Source of the DNA: Lysinibacillus contaminans
GTDB taxonomy: Bacteria > Bacillota > Bacilli > Bacillales_A > Planococcaceae
Assembly (NCBI RefSeq): GCF_001278945.1
Contig: NZ_LGRV01000003.1
Location: 496,001-560,000, forward strand
DNA: 64,000 nt
Direction of reading: 5' to 3'
Of the stretch, positions 53,409 through 64,000 are shown piece after piece (the first letter of the stretch is position 1; each line of letters opens with the position of its first letter). A program made the translations under genes and the position numbers. The notes beneath the pieces were generated by a model. It was not told where the DNA came from, ran no database searches, and worked only from the letters and a program-made list of their open reading frames with translations.

Positions 53409-54275
53409 ATGATGTACGGTGATACGCGTCAAATTGAAGATAAGCCAATAGGAATTCGAGCACGGAAGAAATGGCTCATAGTAGCTATTTTTGTCCTTGC
53501 TGCTGGTAGTGTGATTATTGCCAATCTCTCATTTGTTGCAGGTCTTTTCGGCGAAGAAACAGTTAAAAATTTTGATGACTATAAAACGGTCATTGGTAAA
53601 ACAACTGAAAACAGTTTTGGGAAATTGACATTAAATGAGGTAATGGTGGATGATAATCAGCTATTATTCAATGCAACTTTCGAGCCAGAAGATAGCATAA
53701 ATTTTGATTATCAAATTTTCTTTTTTCCGCAAGTGCATGTCAATGGGGAGGATTTTACTGTAAGAAATAGAGGGCAGACCATTGAACAACATGAATCGAA
53801 GTATACGATATACAGCAGTATTCAGGTTAGTGAGCTTCCGCAAGATGAGAAACTGATACTTGATATAAGTTATGACAAGTGGACCTTGGAAAAATCGATT
53901 GATCAGCCTTGGGATTTTCAAGTGGAAGCATCACAAAAGCAAATACTAACAGATAAAAAGATCTTCTCTATAAATGAAACAATCCCTCTAACAAATGGCA
54001 ATGAAGTAACAGTTACAAAAGTGGTCTCCACACCGATTTCCACAACGATTTATTATTACCTAGCGAAAAGTCCATCTGAAACAGTAGATTTTAAAATAGA
54101 ATCTGCATCGGGGAAGTCTTGGCGTTGGGACTCAGGTTTTATGTTGGATGATAAAAAGAATGCTATTTCAGTAAATCGTTTTGATGCACTGTATTTAACT
54201 GATGATATTTATTATTTAATACCTATTGCCACGGATGATAAGGCTCTAGGTCCGTCTATTCAAATTGGAAAATGA
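53409..54275 (+). CDS. DUF4179 domain-containing membrane protein
   Basis: The 288-residue protein has one membrane helix near the N-terminus (about 25-45, WLIVAIFVLAAGSVIIANLS), so most of it is extracytoplasmic. DYKTVIGKTTENSFGKLTLN then EVMVDDNQLLFNATFE match DUF4179, and the C-terminal half fits DUF5643. Related proteins often sit beside ECF sigma factor genes as anti-sigma factors; no sigma gene is near, and the cytoplasmic part is only about 22 residues. AGAGGTG precedes the ATG at 53409. Confidence 0.8.
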   Translation: MMYGDTRQIEDKPIGIRARKKWLIVAIFVLAAGSVIIANLSFVAGLFGEETVKNFDDYKTVIGKTTENSFGKLTLNEVMVDDNQLLFNATFEPEDSINFDYQIFFFPQVHVNGEDFTVRNRGQTIEQHESKYTIYSSIQVSELPQDEKLILDISYDKWTLEKSIDQPWDFQVEASQKQILTDKKIFSINETIPLTNGNEVTVTKVVSTPISTTIYYYLAKSPSETVDFKIESASGKSWRWDSGFMLDDKKNAISVNRFDALYLTDDIYYLIPIATDDKALGPSIQIGK

Positions 54276-54378
54276 TATGGATATTAAATTAATAGAAGAA
54301 AACGAATATTGGACTAGACAAAACGTTAAGAATCTAATATTACAAACATAAATAATTTCCAAGAAAGAGTATGCCCAC

Positions 54379-54446
54379 ATCTTTTGTAAAAGGGAAAGTC
54401 AAATCATCCTTTATCTTTTGTAAAAGGGAAAGTCAAATCATCCTTT
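54379..54446. repeat. perfect 34-bp tandem duplication
   Basis: Positions 54379-54412 and 54413-54446 are identical (each begins ATCTTTTGTAAAAGGGAAAG). Thirty-four bases is not a multiple of three, so it shifts the frame of the minus-strand gene remnant it lies in. Confidence 0.95.
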
Positions 54447-54645
54447 ATATGAGGTACAGCAATAACGGTGGAATCGTCATTTGTAAAATATAAACCGTAT
54501 CCTTATACAAAACACACTACATTATCATCCTTTAAGAAAACGATTTGATTCGTCCCCTCACTTACGGTTTCTTGAATAATATCCTGTTTTAATAGATACT
54601 TAATCGATTTCCGGATCAATGGGAAATCGATTTTTTATTTATTAT
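54379..54645 (-). pseudogene. decayed minus-strand gene
   Basis: The minus strand reads FPLIRKSIKYLLKQDIIQET, VSEGTNQIVFLKDDNVVCFV, a TAA stop, then GYGLYFTNDDSTVIAVPHIK and DDLTFPFTKD in the same frame, before the 34-bp duplication breaks it. There is no start codon. The family is not recognised. It lies just before the core genes resume. Confidence 0.5.
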
Positions 54646-54740
54646 CACCATATTGCCTAAGGGGATTCATAGCGTTCTTGTAAGTGTTTGTTTATAATGA
54701 AGGAATGAAAAAATGAGAGAGTTAGAAAGAAGGGATAGTT

Positions 54741-55886
54741 ATGGCGCGAGGTATTTACATTCATATTCCTTTTTGTCACCAAATTTGCAATTATTGCGAT
54801 TTTAATAAATTCTATTTTAAAAATCAACCTGTGGATGAATATATAGAGGCTTTAGGTAAGGAAATGGCGCTTACTGTAGACAAGCATCCCGAAAGCTTTA
54901 CACAGATTGAAACAATTTTTCTTGGTGGCGGTACACCGACTGCATTATCACCCGAGCAATTAACGAGGCTGCTTACATTGATTCGTACGTATATTCCGAT
55001 GGATGGTGTAACAGAATTTACATCAGAGGCAAATCCGGATGAGTTGTCGGAGGCAAAAATGCGTGCGCTGTTTGACGGAGGTGTAAACCGCTTAAGCATG
55101 GGCGTACAGTCATTTGACCAAGACTTGCTAAAAAAAATTGGTCGTACACATAGCAATGCGCATGTATACGAAACGATTGCGTTGGCGAAAAAAGTGGGCT
55201 TCCGAAATATTAGCATCGATTTAATGTATGGGTTGCCAGGACAGTCGATGGAGCAGTGGCGCGATTCTCTAGAAAAAGCCTTTGCATTAGAGCTGCCGCA
55301 TTTCTCAGCCTATTCACTTATTGTGGAACCAAAAACGATTTTTTATAACCAACACGCGAAAGGTAAGTTGAAATTGCCAACCGAAGATTTAGAAGCAGAG
55401 ATGTATGATGTGCTCATGCAAGAAATGGAGGCACACGGATTACATCAATACGAAATTAGTAATTTCGCGTATGAAGGTTTCTCCTCGGTTCATAATAAGA
55501 TTTATTGGGAAAATGATGAGTATGCTGGTTTTGGCGCAGGAGCGCATGGGTATCTAAATGGTGTACGTTATTCGAATCATGGACCATTGAAAAAGTATAT
55601 GGATACATTGGAGATTGGTGAATTACCAATAATTTATGAACATGAAGTAACGGATGCTGAAAAACGTGAGGAACAAATGTTTTTAGGATTGCGTAAAACA
55701 GATGGCGTTTCACACATACTATATGAAGGAAAATTCGGTGAGTCTATGCATGTACGATACGGGCAAGTGATTGAAAAGCTTGTCGCAGAGGGCTTGCTGG
55801 AACATGATGAAAATGGAATTCGCCTCACTCGAAAAGGTCGTTTTGTTGGAAATGAAGTTTTTCAAGAATTTTTATTAGAAGATTGA
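54741..55886 (+). CDS. hemW: radical SAM heme chaperone HemW
   Basis: HemW is a heme-binding relative of coproporphyrinogen dehydrogenase and delivers heme to membrane targets. The 381-residue protein has the radical SAM cysteines Cys12, Cys16 and Cys19 in PFCHQICNYCDF. FLGGGTPTALS, EANPDEL and MGVQSFD follow, and the C-terminal HemN domain ends the protein. It lacks the N-terminal extension of true HemN. It resumes the conserved lepA-hemW-hrcA order after the accessory region. Confidence 0.95.
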   Translation: MARGIYIHIPFCHQICNYCDFNKFYFKNQPVDEYIEALGKEMALTVDKHPESFTQIETIFLGGGTPTALSPEQLTRLLTLIRTYIPMDGVTEFTSEANPDELSEAKMRALFDGGVNRLSMGVQSFDQDLLKKIGRTHSNAHVYETIALAKKVGFRNISIDLMYGLPGQSMEQWRDSLEKAFALELPHFSAYSLIVEPKTIFYNQHAKGKLKLPTEDLEAEMYDVLMQEMEAHGLHQYEISNFAYEGFSSVHNKIYWENDEYAGFGAGAHGYLNGVRYSNHGPLKKYMDTLEIGELPIIYEHEVTDAEKREEQMFLGLRKTDGVSHILYEGKFGESMHVRYGQVIEKLVAEGLLEHDENGIRLTRKGRFVGNEVFQEFLLED

Positions 55887-55895
55887 GCGATATCG

Positions 55896-55924
55896 TTGAC
55901 ATAAAATGAGGGATTTGATAACTT
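55896..55924 (+). promoter_or_regulatory. promoter of the hrcA-dnaK operon
   Basis: An exact TTGACA at 55896-55901 is followed after 17 bases by TAACTT (55919-55924). CIRCE lies directly downstream. Confidence 0.6.
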
Positions 55925-55934
55925 ATTAATAGTA

Positions 55935-55961
55935 TTAGCACTCTTCTTAGTTGAGTGCTAA
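55935..55961. promoter_or_regulatory. CIRCE operator
   Basis: TTAGCACTC and GAGTGCTAA with a nine-base spacer are a perfect CIRCE element, the HrcA binding site, 14 bases ahead of hrcA. Confidence 0.98.
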
Positions 55962-55975
55962 CAGAGGTGAAAATC

Positions 55976-57007
55976 ATGCTAACAAATCGGCAATTACAGA
56001 TTTTGCAAGTAATCGTAGATGATTTCATAAAGTCTGCACAGCCGGTAGGTTCTCGCCAAATCTCAAAGAAAAAAGAGATCACATATAGTCCAGCCACTAT
56101 TCGAAACGAAATGGCGGATTTAGAGGAACTAGGCTTTTTAGAAAAGACACATACTTCCTCTGGACGAGTGCCTTCGGACAAGGGGTATAGATTTTATGTT
56201 GATCATTTGTTGAATCCTCAGTCCATTAATCCACAGGATATTCAACAAATCCAGTCGATTTTTAATAATCGTATAGTAGAAGTAGAACAGGTAATACGAA
56301 AGTCAGCCAATATATTATCAGAACTGACATCTTATACATCGATTCTCCTTGGACCCGATGTACAAAGACATCGTGTGAAACGATTTTCGATTGTGCCACT
56401 CTCTAACGACACAGCAGTTGCAATTATCGTGACGAATAATGGCCATGTTGAAAATCGTATGTTTAACTTGCCAGCAGGTTTTACAGCTTCTGATATTGAA
56501 AAGATGGTTAACGTTCTAAATGAACGATTAATCGGTATTTCATTAGAAGAAATCCATGTAAAGCTGGAAGCAGAAGTGTTAGCTGTCTTACAGCAACATG
56601 TACGGTCAGCGGATGACTTTATCCACTCACTTGTTGCTGCAACGATGCATAATCCAGAAAGTAAAATTTTTTACGGTGGCAAAACGAATATGTTCAACCA
56701 ACCGGAATTCCATGATTTAAATAAAGTCCGTATGTTACTGGACTTAATGGAAACGACGAGCCAAGTGCAGTCGCTATTCCATCCGAAAGAATCGGGTATT
56801 CATATTCGTATTGGCTCGGAAAATCAACAGATGGAAATGGAAAACTGTAGTGTCATTACGACCACTTATTCAATTGGTGAAGATCAGCAGGGGGCCATTG
56901 CTATTATTGGTCCTACACGTATGGATTATAAACGTGTAGTTGCTTTACTAGATGTAATGCGCATGGATTTATCAAATGCTCTTACAAGGACGAATCGTAG
57001 TGATTGA
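55976..57007 (+). CDS. hrcA: heat-inducible transcription repressor HrcA
   Basis: HrcA binds CIRCE and shuts off the chaperone operon when GroEL is free. The 343-residue repressor opens [20 protein letters not shown] with a winged helix ([20 protein letters not shown], then [19 protein letters not shown]), followed by a GAF-like domain. The ATG at 55976 has AGAGGTGA ahead; the GTG at 55955 lies inside CIRCE. Confidence 0.97.
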   Translation: MLTNRQLQILQVIVDDFIKSAQPVGSRQISKKKEITYSPATIRNEMADLEELGFLEKTHTSSGRVPSDKGYRFYVDHLLNPQSINPQDIQQIQSIFNNRIVEVEQVIRKSANILSELTSYTSILLGPDVQRHRVKRFSIVPLSNDTAVAIIVTNNGHVENRMFNLPAGFTASDIEKMVNVLNERLIGISLEEIHVKLEAEVLAVLQQHVRSADDFIHSLVAATMHNPESKIFYGGKTNMFNQPEFHDLNKVRMLLDLMETTSQVQSLFHPKESGIHIRIGSENQQMEMENCSVITTTYSIGEDQQGAIAIIGPTRMDYKRVVALLDVMRMDLSNALTRTNRSD

Positions 57008-57027
57008 TTAATGAGGAGGACTTAAAC

Positions 57028-57597
57028 GTGACTGAAACAACTGAAAAAAAGGACCTTGTGCAAGAAGATGTACAAGCTGAAAACGAAAAAACAACTGAAG
57101 AAACAGCTGTAGAAGAGCAAGTAGAGCTAACTATCGAAGAACAGTATGAAGCGAGAATTGCTGAACTACAAGCGAAGCTAGAAGACGAGGAAAACCGTCA
57201 CCTTCGCCTACGTGCTGACTTTGATAATATGCGTCGTCGTAGTCAACTTGACCGCGAAGCTGCTGAAAAATATCGTGCCCAAAAATTATTATCGGATTTA
57301 TTGCCGGTATTAGATAATTTTGAACGCGCCTTGCAAGTTGAAGCAACTTCTGAAGAAGCTACTTCAATTGTGAAAGGAATCGAAATGGTATACCGTTCAC
57401 TTGTCGAAGCAACAGAAAAAGAAGGCTTACAAGTTATTAAAGCAGAAGGGGAAGCATTTGATCCTAACTTCCACCAAGCTGTAATGCAAGAACAAGATAG
57501 TGAAAAAGAAGCAGGCGTTATCTTACGTGAACTTCAAAAAGGTTATATCTTAAAAGACCGCGTATTACGTCCTACAATGGTATCTGTGAACGAATAG
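57028..57597 (+). CDS. grpE: nucleotide exchange factor GrpE
   Basis: GrpE releases ADP from DnaK. The 189-residue protein has an acidic N-terminus, a long coiled coil ([20 protein letters not shown], then [12 protein letters not shown]) and a C-terminal beta domain ([16 protein letters not shown]). The start is GTG at 57028 behind GAGGAGGA; an upstream in-frame TTG overlaps hrcA. Confidence 0.97.
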   Translation: MTETTEKKDLVQEDVQAENEKTTEETAVEEQVELTIEEQYEARIAELQAKLEDEENRHLRLRADFDNMRRRSQLDREAAEKYRAQKLLSDLLPVLDNFERALQVEATSEEATSIVKGIEMVYRSLVEATEKEGLQVIKAEGEAFDPNFHQAVMQEQDSEKEAGVILRELQKGYILKDRVLRPTMVSVNE

Positions 57598-57646
57598 TCA
57601 ATCCACTATTTGAACAATATAATCAGTAGCACACTAAAGCATATGA

Positions 57647-59509
<1,863 letters not shown>

Positions 59510-59523
59510 GTGAACTCGTTTTA

Positions 59524-59556
59524 AGAGAAAGCCAAAGACCGTACGCGGCTTTGGCT
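59524..59556 (+). terminator. terminator after dnaK
   Basis: AGAGAAAGCCAAAG pairs with CTTTGGCTTTTCTCT around a GC-rich loop. Confidence 0.85.
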
Positions 59557-59644
59557 TTTCTCTTTACCATTATCAAAAAAATAAGGCAGTTTTTTTGACT
59601 GCATGTTACAATAGATTTTATGCAAAAAGAGCGGAGTGTGGAGC

Positions 59645-60766
59645 ATGGAGAAACGTGATTATTACGAGGTGCTTGGTTTAACGAAATCAGCTTCGAAAGA
59701 TGAGATAAAAAAAGCATACCGTAAATTATCAAAACAATATCATCCTGATATCAACAAAGATCCAGGGGCAGATGAAAAGTTCAAAGAAATCGCTGAAGCG
59801 TATGAAACATTAAGTGACGACCAAAAGAAAGCACGCTATGACCAATTTGGCCATGAAGATCCGACTGCGGGCTTTGGCGGCGGTGGCTTCAATGGCGGCG
59901 GCTTTGGCGGCTTCGAGGATATTTTCAGTTCATTCTTTGGCGGTGGTGGCCGTCGTCAAGATCCAAATGCACCACGTAAAGGTGACGATTTACAATATCG
60001 CATGAACATTAAATTTGAGGAAGCGATTTTTGGGAAAGAAACAGAAATCGAAATTCCAAAAGATGAAACATGTGATACGTGTCACGGTTCAGGTGCAAGT
60101 CCTGGTACAAAGGCAGAAACATGTTCGACATGTAGCGGGGCTGGTCAAGTGAACCAAGCGGTGGATACACCATTTGGTCGTATGATGAATCGTCGTACAT
60201 GTTCGACATGTCATGGAACGGGTAAAATCATTAAAAGTAAATGTTCGACTTGTCGCGGTGAAGGAAAAGTACAAAAACGTAAAAAAATCAAAGTATCGAT
60301 TCCAGCCGGTGTAGATGATGGTCAACAAATCCGTGTATCTGGTCAAGGTGAACCAGGCATTAATGGTGGCCCGGCAGGGGACTTATACATTATGTTCCGC
60401 GTTCAAGGACATAATGAATTTGAACGTGATGGCGACGATATTTACTACGAATTAAAGTTAACATTCCCACAAGCAGCTCTAGGGGATGAAATAGAAGTGC
60501 CAACTGTTCACGGGAAAGTTAAATTACGTATTCCGGCCGGCACACAATCAGGTGCGCAATTCCGTCTAAAAGACAAAGGTGTGAAAAATGTACATGGCTA
60601 CGGTATGGGTAACCAATACGTGACAGTTAGAGTCATGACACCAGAAAAATTAACAGAAAAACAAAGACAAATACTACGTGAATTTGCCGAAATTAGTGGA
60701 GATATTCCTGAAGAACAAGGAAGCTCACTGTTCGATAAAATTAAGAAAAAATTCCAAGGTGAATAG
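59645..60766 (+). CDS. dnaJ: chaperone DnaJ (Hsp40)
   Basis: The 373-residue co-chaperone has the J domain with HPD at residues 33-35, a Gly/Phe-rich linker ([19 protein letters not shown]), four CxxCxGxG zinc repeats ([32 protein letters not shown]) and the C-terminal substrate domains. The ATG at 59645 has GGAG upstream. The terminator after dnaK suggests partly independent expression. Confidence 0.98.
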   Translation: MEKRDYYEVLGLTKSASKDEIKKAYRKLSKQYHPDINKDPGADEKFKEIAEAYETLSDDQKKARYDQFGHEDPTAGFGGGGFNGGGFGGFEDIFSSFFGGGGRRQDPNAPRKGDDLQYRMNIKFEEAIFGKETEIEIPKDETCDTCHGSGASPGTKAETCSTCSGAGQVNQAVDTPFGRMMNRRTCSTCHGTGKIIKSKCSTCRGEGKVQKRKKIKVSIPAGVDDGQQIRVSGQGEPGINGGPAGDLYIMFRVQGHNEFERDGDDIYYELKLTFPQAALGDEIEVPTVHGKVKLRIPAGTQSGAQFRLKDKGVKNVHGYGMGNQYVTVRVMTPEKLTEKQRQILREFAEISGDIPEEQGSSLFDKIKKKFQGE

Positions 60767-60787
60767 TTAGAGGAGCTGAATATTTAC

Positions 60788-61729
60788 GTGAAGTGGTCAG
60801 AATTATCCATTCATACGAAAAATGAAGCGGTTGAAGCAATTTCGAATATTTTGCATGAAGCAGGTGCAAGTGGTGTCGTAATTGAAGATTCAGCTGAATA
60901 TGCAAAGCCACGTGAAGATCAGTTTGGCGAAATTTATGCGCTAAATGAAGATGATTTCCCAAAATCAGGCGTTATTGTGAAAGGTTACTTATCAGAGTCT
61001 AGCTTTTTAAATGAAACAGTGGAAGAAATTAAAGCAGCTATTACCAATTTGACTAACTACAACATCGATATCGGAGATAATGTTGTATCGATCATTGAAG
61101 TAAACGAGGAAGATTGGGCGACAGCGTGGAAGCAATATTATCACCCTGTAAAAATTTCTGAACGTTTCACAATCGTACCTACTTGGGAAGAATACACACC
61201 GGTTTCTACAGATGAATTAATCATCGAATTAGATCCTGGTATGGCTTTTGGTACTGGTACGCATCCAACGACAGTTATGTGCTTACAAGGACTTGAAAAA
61301 GTTGTGAAACCAGGAGATACTGTCGTTGATATCGGTACAGGTTCGGGTGTTCTTTCAATTGGTGCGGCGATGCTTGGGGCTAAAAGCGTGCACGCCCTTG
61401 ATTTAGATGAGGTTGCTGTACGTTCTGCAAAAGAAAACGTCGAGCTAAACAAAGTATCTGATACGGTTTCAGTATTCCATGGTAACTTATTAGATACTGT
61501 AAAAGAACCAGCAGATGTAGTTGTGGCCAACATTTTAGCAGAGATTATTATGTCCTTCACTGACGATGCATTCTCAATTGTTAAACCTGGTGGATTGTAT
61601 GTCACTTCAGGCATTATCGGCGCTAAACGTGATGATGTGAAAGTGGCTCTAGAAAATTCTGGCTTTGTTATTGAGGAAGTATTAATGATGGAAGATTGGG
61701 TTGCGATTATTGCACGTCGTCCACAATAA
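60788..61729 (+). CDS. prmA: ribosomal protein L11 methyltransferase
   Basis: PrmA trimethylates ribosomal protein L11. The 313-residue enzyme has the L11-recognition N-terminal domain and the SAM domain with [30 protein letters not shown] and [10 protein letters not shown]. The start is GTG behind AGAGGAG. It follows dnaJ by 21 bases, the conserved order. Confidence 0.96.
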   Translation: MKWSELSIHTKNEAVEAISNILHEAGASGVVIEDSAEYAKPREDQFGEIYALNEDDFPKSGVIVKGYLSESSFLNETVEEIKAAITNLTNYNIDIGDNVVSIIEVNEEDWATAWKQYYHPVKISERFTIVPTWEEYTPVSTDELIIELDPGMAFGTGTHPTTVMCLQGLEKVVKPGDTVVDIGTGSGVLSIGAAMLGAKSVHALDLDEVAVRSAKENVELNKVSDTVSVFHGNLLDTVKEPADVVVANILAEIIMSFTDDAFSIVKPGGLYVTSGIIGAKRDDVKVALENSGFVIEEVLMMEDWVAIIARRPQ

Positions 61730-61742
61730 GTTGACTTAGAAG

Positions 61743-61789
61743 CGCCAAATCGTGAGGAGTCTCGACTTATTCACGATTGGCGTTTTCTT
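61743..61789 (+). terminator. terminator between prmA and rsmE
   Basis: CGCCAAATCGTGA pairs with TCACGATTGGCG, followed by TTTTC. Confidence 0.8.
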
Positions 61790-61809
61790 CATGTGAGGAG
61801 AGACTAAAA

Positions 61810-62547
61810 ATGCAGCGTTATTTCATTGAAACTCCAATTGAGGAGGCACGTATTACAGGTGAGGACGCCCGCCATATTGCGCGTGTCATGCGTATGAAAG
61901 AAGGCGAAGAAGTCGTTGTCGTAGCCCAGAATACAGCGCATATTTGTGAAATTGTGGCGTTTGATGGAGACGATGTACTGGTGCAAGCGACAGATCGCAC
62001 TATTCCATCACCAGAATTACCTGTAAACGTGACAGTGGCGTGTGGTTTACCAAAGGGCGATAAGTTGGAACTGATTACGCAAAAAGCGACAGAGCTTGGT
62101 ATGTTTGCTTTACTACCTTTTGAAGCAGAGCGTTCGATTGTGAAGTGGGATGCTAAAAAAGGTGCGAAAAAGCAGGAGCGTCTACAAAAAATAGCGAAAG
62201 AAGCTGCCGAGCAGTCACATCGTACGCATATTCCGGAAATCTATGAACCTGTTAGCTTTAAACAACTTGTTCAGTTACTAGGGAATTATGACGCTGTTTT
62301 TATTGCAGATGAGGAAGATGCAAAGGCTGAAAAACGCACGAGGTTTGCGGAGAAATTAAAAAACGTGTATGATAAGAAATCGAAATCAGTCCTAATTATC
62401 TTTGGTCCAGAAGGAGGCATTTCGCGAAAGGAAGCGGATACATTTATCCAAGCCGGTGCGCAAACGATGTCACTTGGACCAAGAATTTTACGTGCAGAAA
62501 CAGCGCCACTATACGCACTGTCTGCAATATCATATGAATTTGAATGA
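61810..62547 (+). CDS. rsmE: 16S rRNA m3U1498 methyltransferase
   Basis: RsmE methylates U1498 of 16S rRNA. The 245-residue SPOUT enzyme has the PUA-like start MQRYFIETPIEEARITGEDA then RHIARVMRM, and the knotted SAM site IIFGPEGGISRKE and LGPRILRAETAPLYALS. The ATG at 61810 has GAGGAGAGA upstream; the frame from 61777 includes the terminator arm. Confidence 0.96.
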   Translation: MQRYFIETPIEEARITGEDARHIARVMRMKEGEEVVVVAQNTAHICEIVAFDGDDVLVQATDRTIPSPELPVNVTVACGLPKGDKLELITQKATELGMFALLPFEAERSIVKWDAKKGAKKQERLQKIAKEAAEQSHRTHIPEIYEPVSFKQLVQLLGNYDAVFIADEEDAKAEKRTRFAEKLKNVYDKKSKSVLIIFGPEGGISRKEADTFIQAGAQTMSLGPRILRAETAPLYALSAISYEFE

Positions 62548-62562
62548 AAGAGGTGTTTAACC

Positions 62563-63903
62563 TTGTCAAAAGTGGCTTTTCATACACTTGGCTGTAAGGT
62601 AAACCATTACGAAACAGAGGCAATTTGGCAACTGTTCAAAGAAGAAGGATATGAGCGTATGGAGTTTGACCATCAAGCCGACGTTTATGTTATTAATACA
62701 TGTACAGTAACAAATACAGGCGATAAAAAATCTCGCCAAGTAATTCGACGTGCGGTTCGACAAAACCCTGATGCTGTTATTTGTGTAACAGGTTGTTATG
62801 CACAAACATCACCAGGTGAAATTATGGCGATTCCAGGTGTTGATATTGTCGTTGGGACACAAGACCGTACGAAAATGCTTGGGTATATCGAGCAATACCG
62901 TAACGAGCGTCAGCCAATTAACGCAGTACGTAATATTATGAAAAACCGTGTGTATGAGGAGTTAGACGTACCTGCGTTTACAGACCGTACACGTGCATCA
63001 CTAAAAATTCAAGAAGGTTGTAATAACTTTTGCACGTTTTGTATTATTCCTTGGGCACGTGGTTTAATGCGTTCACGTGATCCAAAAGAAGTTATTCACC
63101 AAGCACAGCAACTAGTAGAAGCGGGTTATCTTGAAATTGTCTTGACTGGTATTCACACAGGTGGCTATGGTCAAGATTTAAAAGATTATAATTTAGCCCA
63201 GCTGTTACGAGACTTAGAGGCGCAAGTAACTGGCTTAAAACGTCTTCGTATTTCTTCAATCGAAGCAAGTCAATTAACGGATGAAGTAATTGATGTGCTA
63301 CGTGAATCAAATATAGTGGTCAACCATTTACACATTCCAATTCAATCAGGTTCGGACACAGTACTAAAACGTATGCGCCGTAAATACACAATGGAATTTT
63401 TCGGAGAACGTTTAACGAAACTACATGAAGCATTACCGAATCTAGCAGTTACTTCTGATGTTATTGTTGGTTTCCCAGGTGAAACAGAAGAAGAATTTAT
63501 GGAAACGTATAATTTCATTCGTGACCATAAGTTTTCTGAATTACACGTCTTCCCGTTCTCACCACGTACAGGTACACCAGCTGCACGTATGGACGACCAA
63601 ATCGACGAGGACATCAAAAACGAGCGCGTGCACCGTTTAATCGCATTAAACGATCAATTAGCAAAAGAGTATGCCTCTCGTTTTGAAGATGAAGTATTAG
63701 AAGTGATTCCAGAAGAATTTGTGCATGAAGGCAGTGAAGGAGCAGGCTTATTAACAGGTTATACTGATAACTATTTAAAAGTTGCCTTTGAAGGGCCAGA
63801 AAGCTTAATTGGACAACTTGTCAAAGTGAAAATCACAAAAGCCGGCTATCCGCTTTCACAAGGCCAATTTGTGCGCGTGTTAGACACAGTTGTTGCAGAA
63901 TAG
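62563..63903 (+). CDS. mtaB: tRNA N6-threonylcarbamoyladenosine methylthiotransferase MtaB
   Basis: MtaB adds a methylthio group to t6A37 of tRNAs that read ANN codons. The 446-residue MiaB-type enzyme has the N-terminal UPF0004 domain (first cysteine Cys11 in FHTLGCKVNHYETE, then NTCTVTN and VTGCYAQ), the radical SAM cluster CNNFCTFC and a C-terminal TRAM domain. The start is TTG behind AAAGAGGTG. Confidence 0.95.
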   Translation: MSKVAFHTLGCKVNHYETEAIWQLFKEEGYERMEFDHQADVYVINTCTVTNTGDKKSRQVIRRAVRQNPDAVICVTGCYAQTSPGEIMAIPGVDIVVGTQDRTKMLGYIEQYRNERQPINAVRNIMKNRVYEELDVPAFTDRTRASLKIQEGCNNFCTFCIIPWARGLMRSRDPKEVIHQAQQLVEAGYLEIVLTGIHTGGYGQDLKDYNLAQLLRDLEAQVTGLKRLRISSIEASQLTDEVIDVLRESNIVVNHLHIPIQSGSDTVLKRMRRKYTMEFFGERLTKLHEALPNLAVTSDVIVGFPGETEEEFMETYNFIRDHKFSELHVFPFSPRTGTPAARMDDQIDEDIKNERVHRLIALNDQLAKEYASRFEDEVLEVIPEEFVHEGSEGAGLLTGYTDNYLKVAFEGPESLIGQLVKVKITKAGYPLSQGQFVRVLDTVVAE

Positions 63904-63931
63904 ATTAAATTAAAAATCAGCAAGCTAAGTA

Positions 63932-64000
63932 TGAACAGCACCCCAATTATTAGACACACAATCTAATCAATTGGGGTGTTTTTTTATGGCTAAATTTACA
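63932..64000 (+). mobile_element. probable left end of an IS3-family insertion sequence (truncated by window)
   Basis: CACCCCAATT and CAATTGGGGTG form a hairpin with inner TTAGA/TCTAA, followed by a T run and directly by ATGGCTAAATTTACA at 63986 (MAKFT...). A terminal hairpin that blocks read-through, followed at once by an orfA start, is typical of IS3/IS150-group left ends in bacilli. Only about 70 bases are visible. The alternative is a plain terminator for mtaB. Confidence 0.55.

Noticed and set aside
54278..54352. 24-codon frame after the DUF4179 gene
   Set aside because: Too short and without a ribosome site; it could be a truncated gene start but nothing supports it.

Overview
This is a 64 kb stretch of chromosome from a low-GC, endospore-forming Bacillota. 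Gene order closely follows the Bacillus subtilis alaS-yrzL-yrrK-mltG-yrrMNO-udk-greA and yqeG-yqeH-aroE ... comE-holA-rpsT-gpr-spoIIP-lepA ... hemW-hrcA-grpE-dnaK-dnaJ-prmA-rsmE-mtaB blocks. The AT-rich codon use, the acidic DUF1292 proteins and the many structured intergenic repeats suggest Planococcaceae (Lysinibacillus/Solibacillus-like). That genus-level call is an inference; spore genes (sigK, gpr, spoIIP, gerABC) make a spore former near certain.

Layout. 1-13.2 kb: T-box-controlled alaS, ireB, ruvX, two DUF1292 genes, mltG, the wobble-uridine modification operon trmR-trhP1-trhP2-udk, greA, yrrS and mtnN. 13.5-15.7 kb: an uninterrupted sigK and pssA on the minus strand, then psd on the plus strand. 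15.8-32.4 kb: ribosome-assembly and NAD genes (yqeG, yqeH, aroE, yhbY, nadD, yqeK, rsfS, yqeM), the DNA-uptake operon comEA-comEB-comEC, yqzM (minus), holA, an acyltransferase, rpsT (minus), gpr, spoIIP and lepA.

32.4-54.7 kb is accessory. In B. subtilis lepA and hemW are neighbours, whereas here about 22 kb separates them. It holds a CD3324-family regulator, a FusB/FusC-type EF-G-binding protein, a gerA-gerB-gerC operon (minus), two GNAT acetyltransferases, a formate/nitrite-family channel, a YhfM-like lipoprotein, a DUF1835 protein, a YqeY protein, a TetR repressor with a target reductase gene that carries the same operator, an SDR-MFS operon opposite an HxlR regulator, an ABC exporter, a DUF4179 membrane protein, at least two decayed genes, tandem repeats and long non-coding tracts. 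54.7-63.9 kb returns to the core: hemW, the CIRCE-controlled hrcA-grpE-dnaK-dnaJ chaperone cluster, prmA, rsmE and mtaB. The right edge looks like the start of an IS3-type insertion sequence.

The non-genic DNA is the most unusual part. Two different ~140-bp elements, each with a closing stem around internal hairpins (4331-4472 and 6874-7018), sit between housekeeping genes. A separate repeat family (GTTGATTTCC...AATCAAC ends) occurs at least four times, and one copy looks like an internal deletion of another. Other points are: comEC appears to lack a canonical start codon ahead of its first membrane helix and may begin at AUU; the hxlR control region has three clean palindromes; and one decayed gene carries a perfect 34-bp tandem duplication. 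No CRISPR array, rRNA or tRNA gene was seen.
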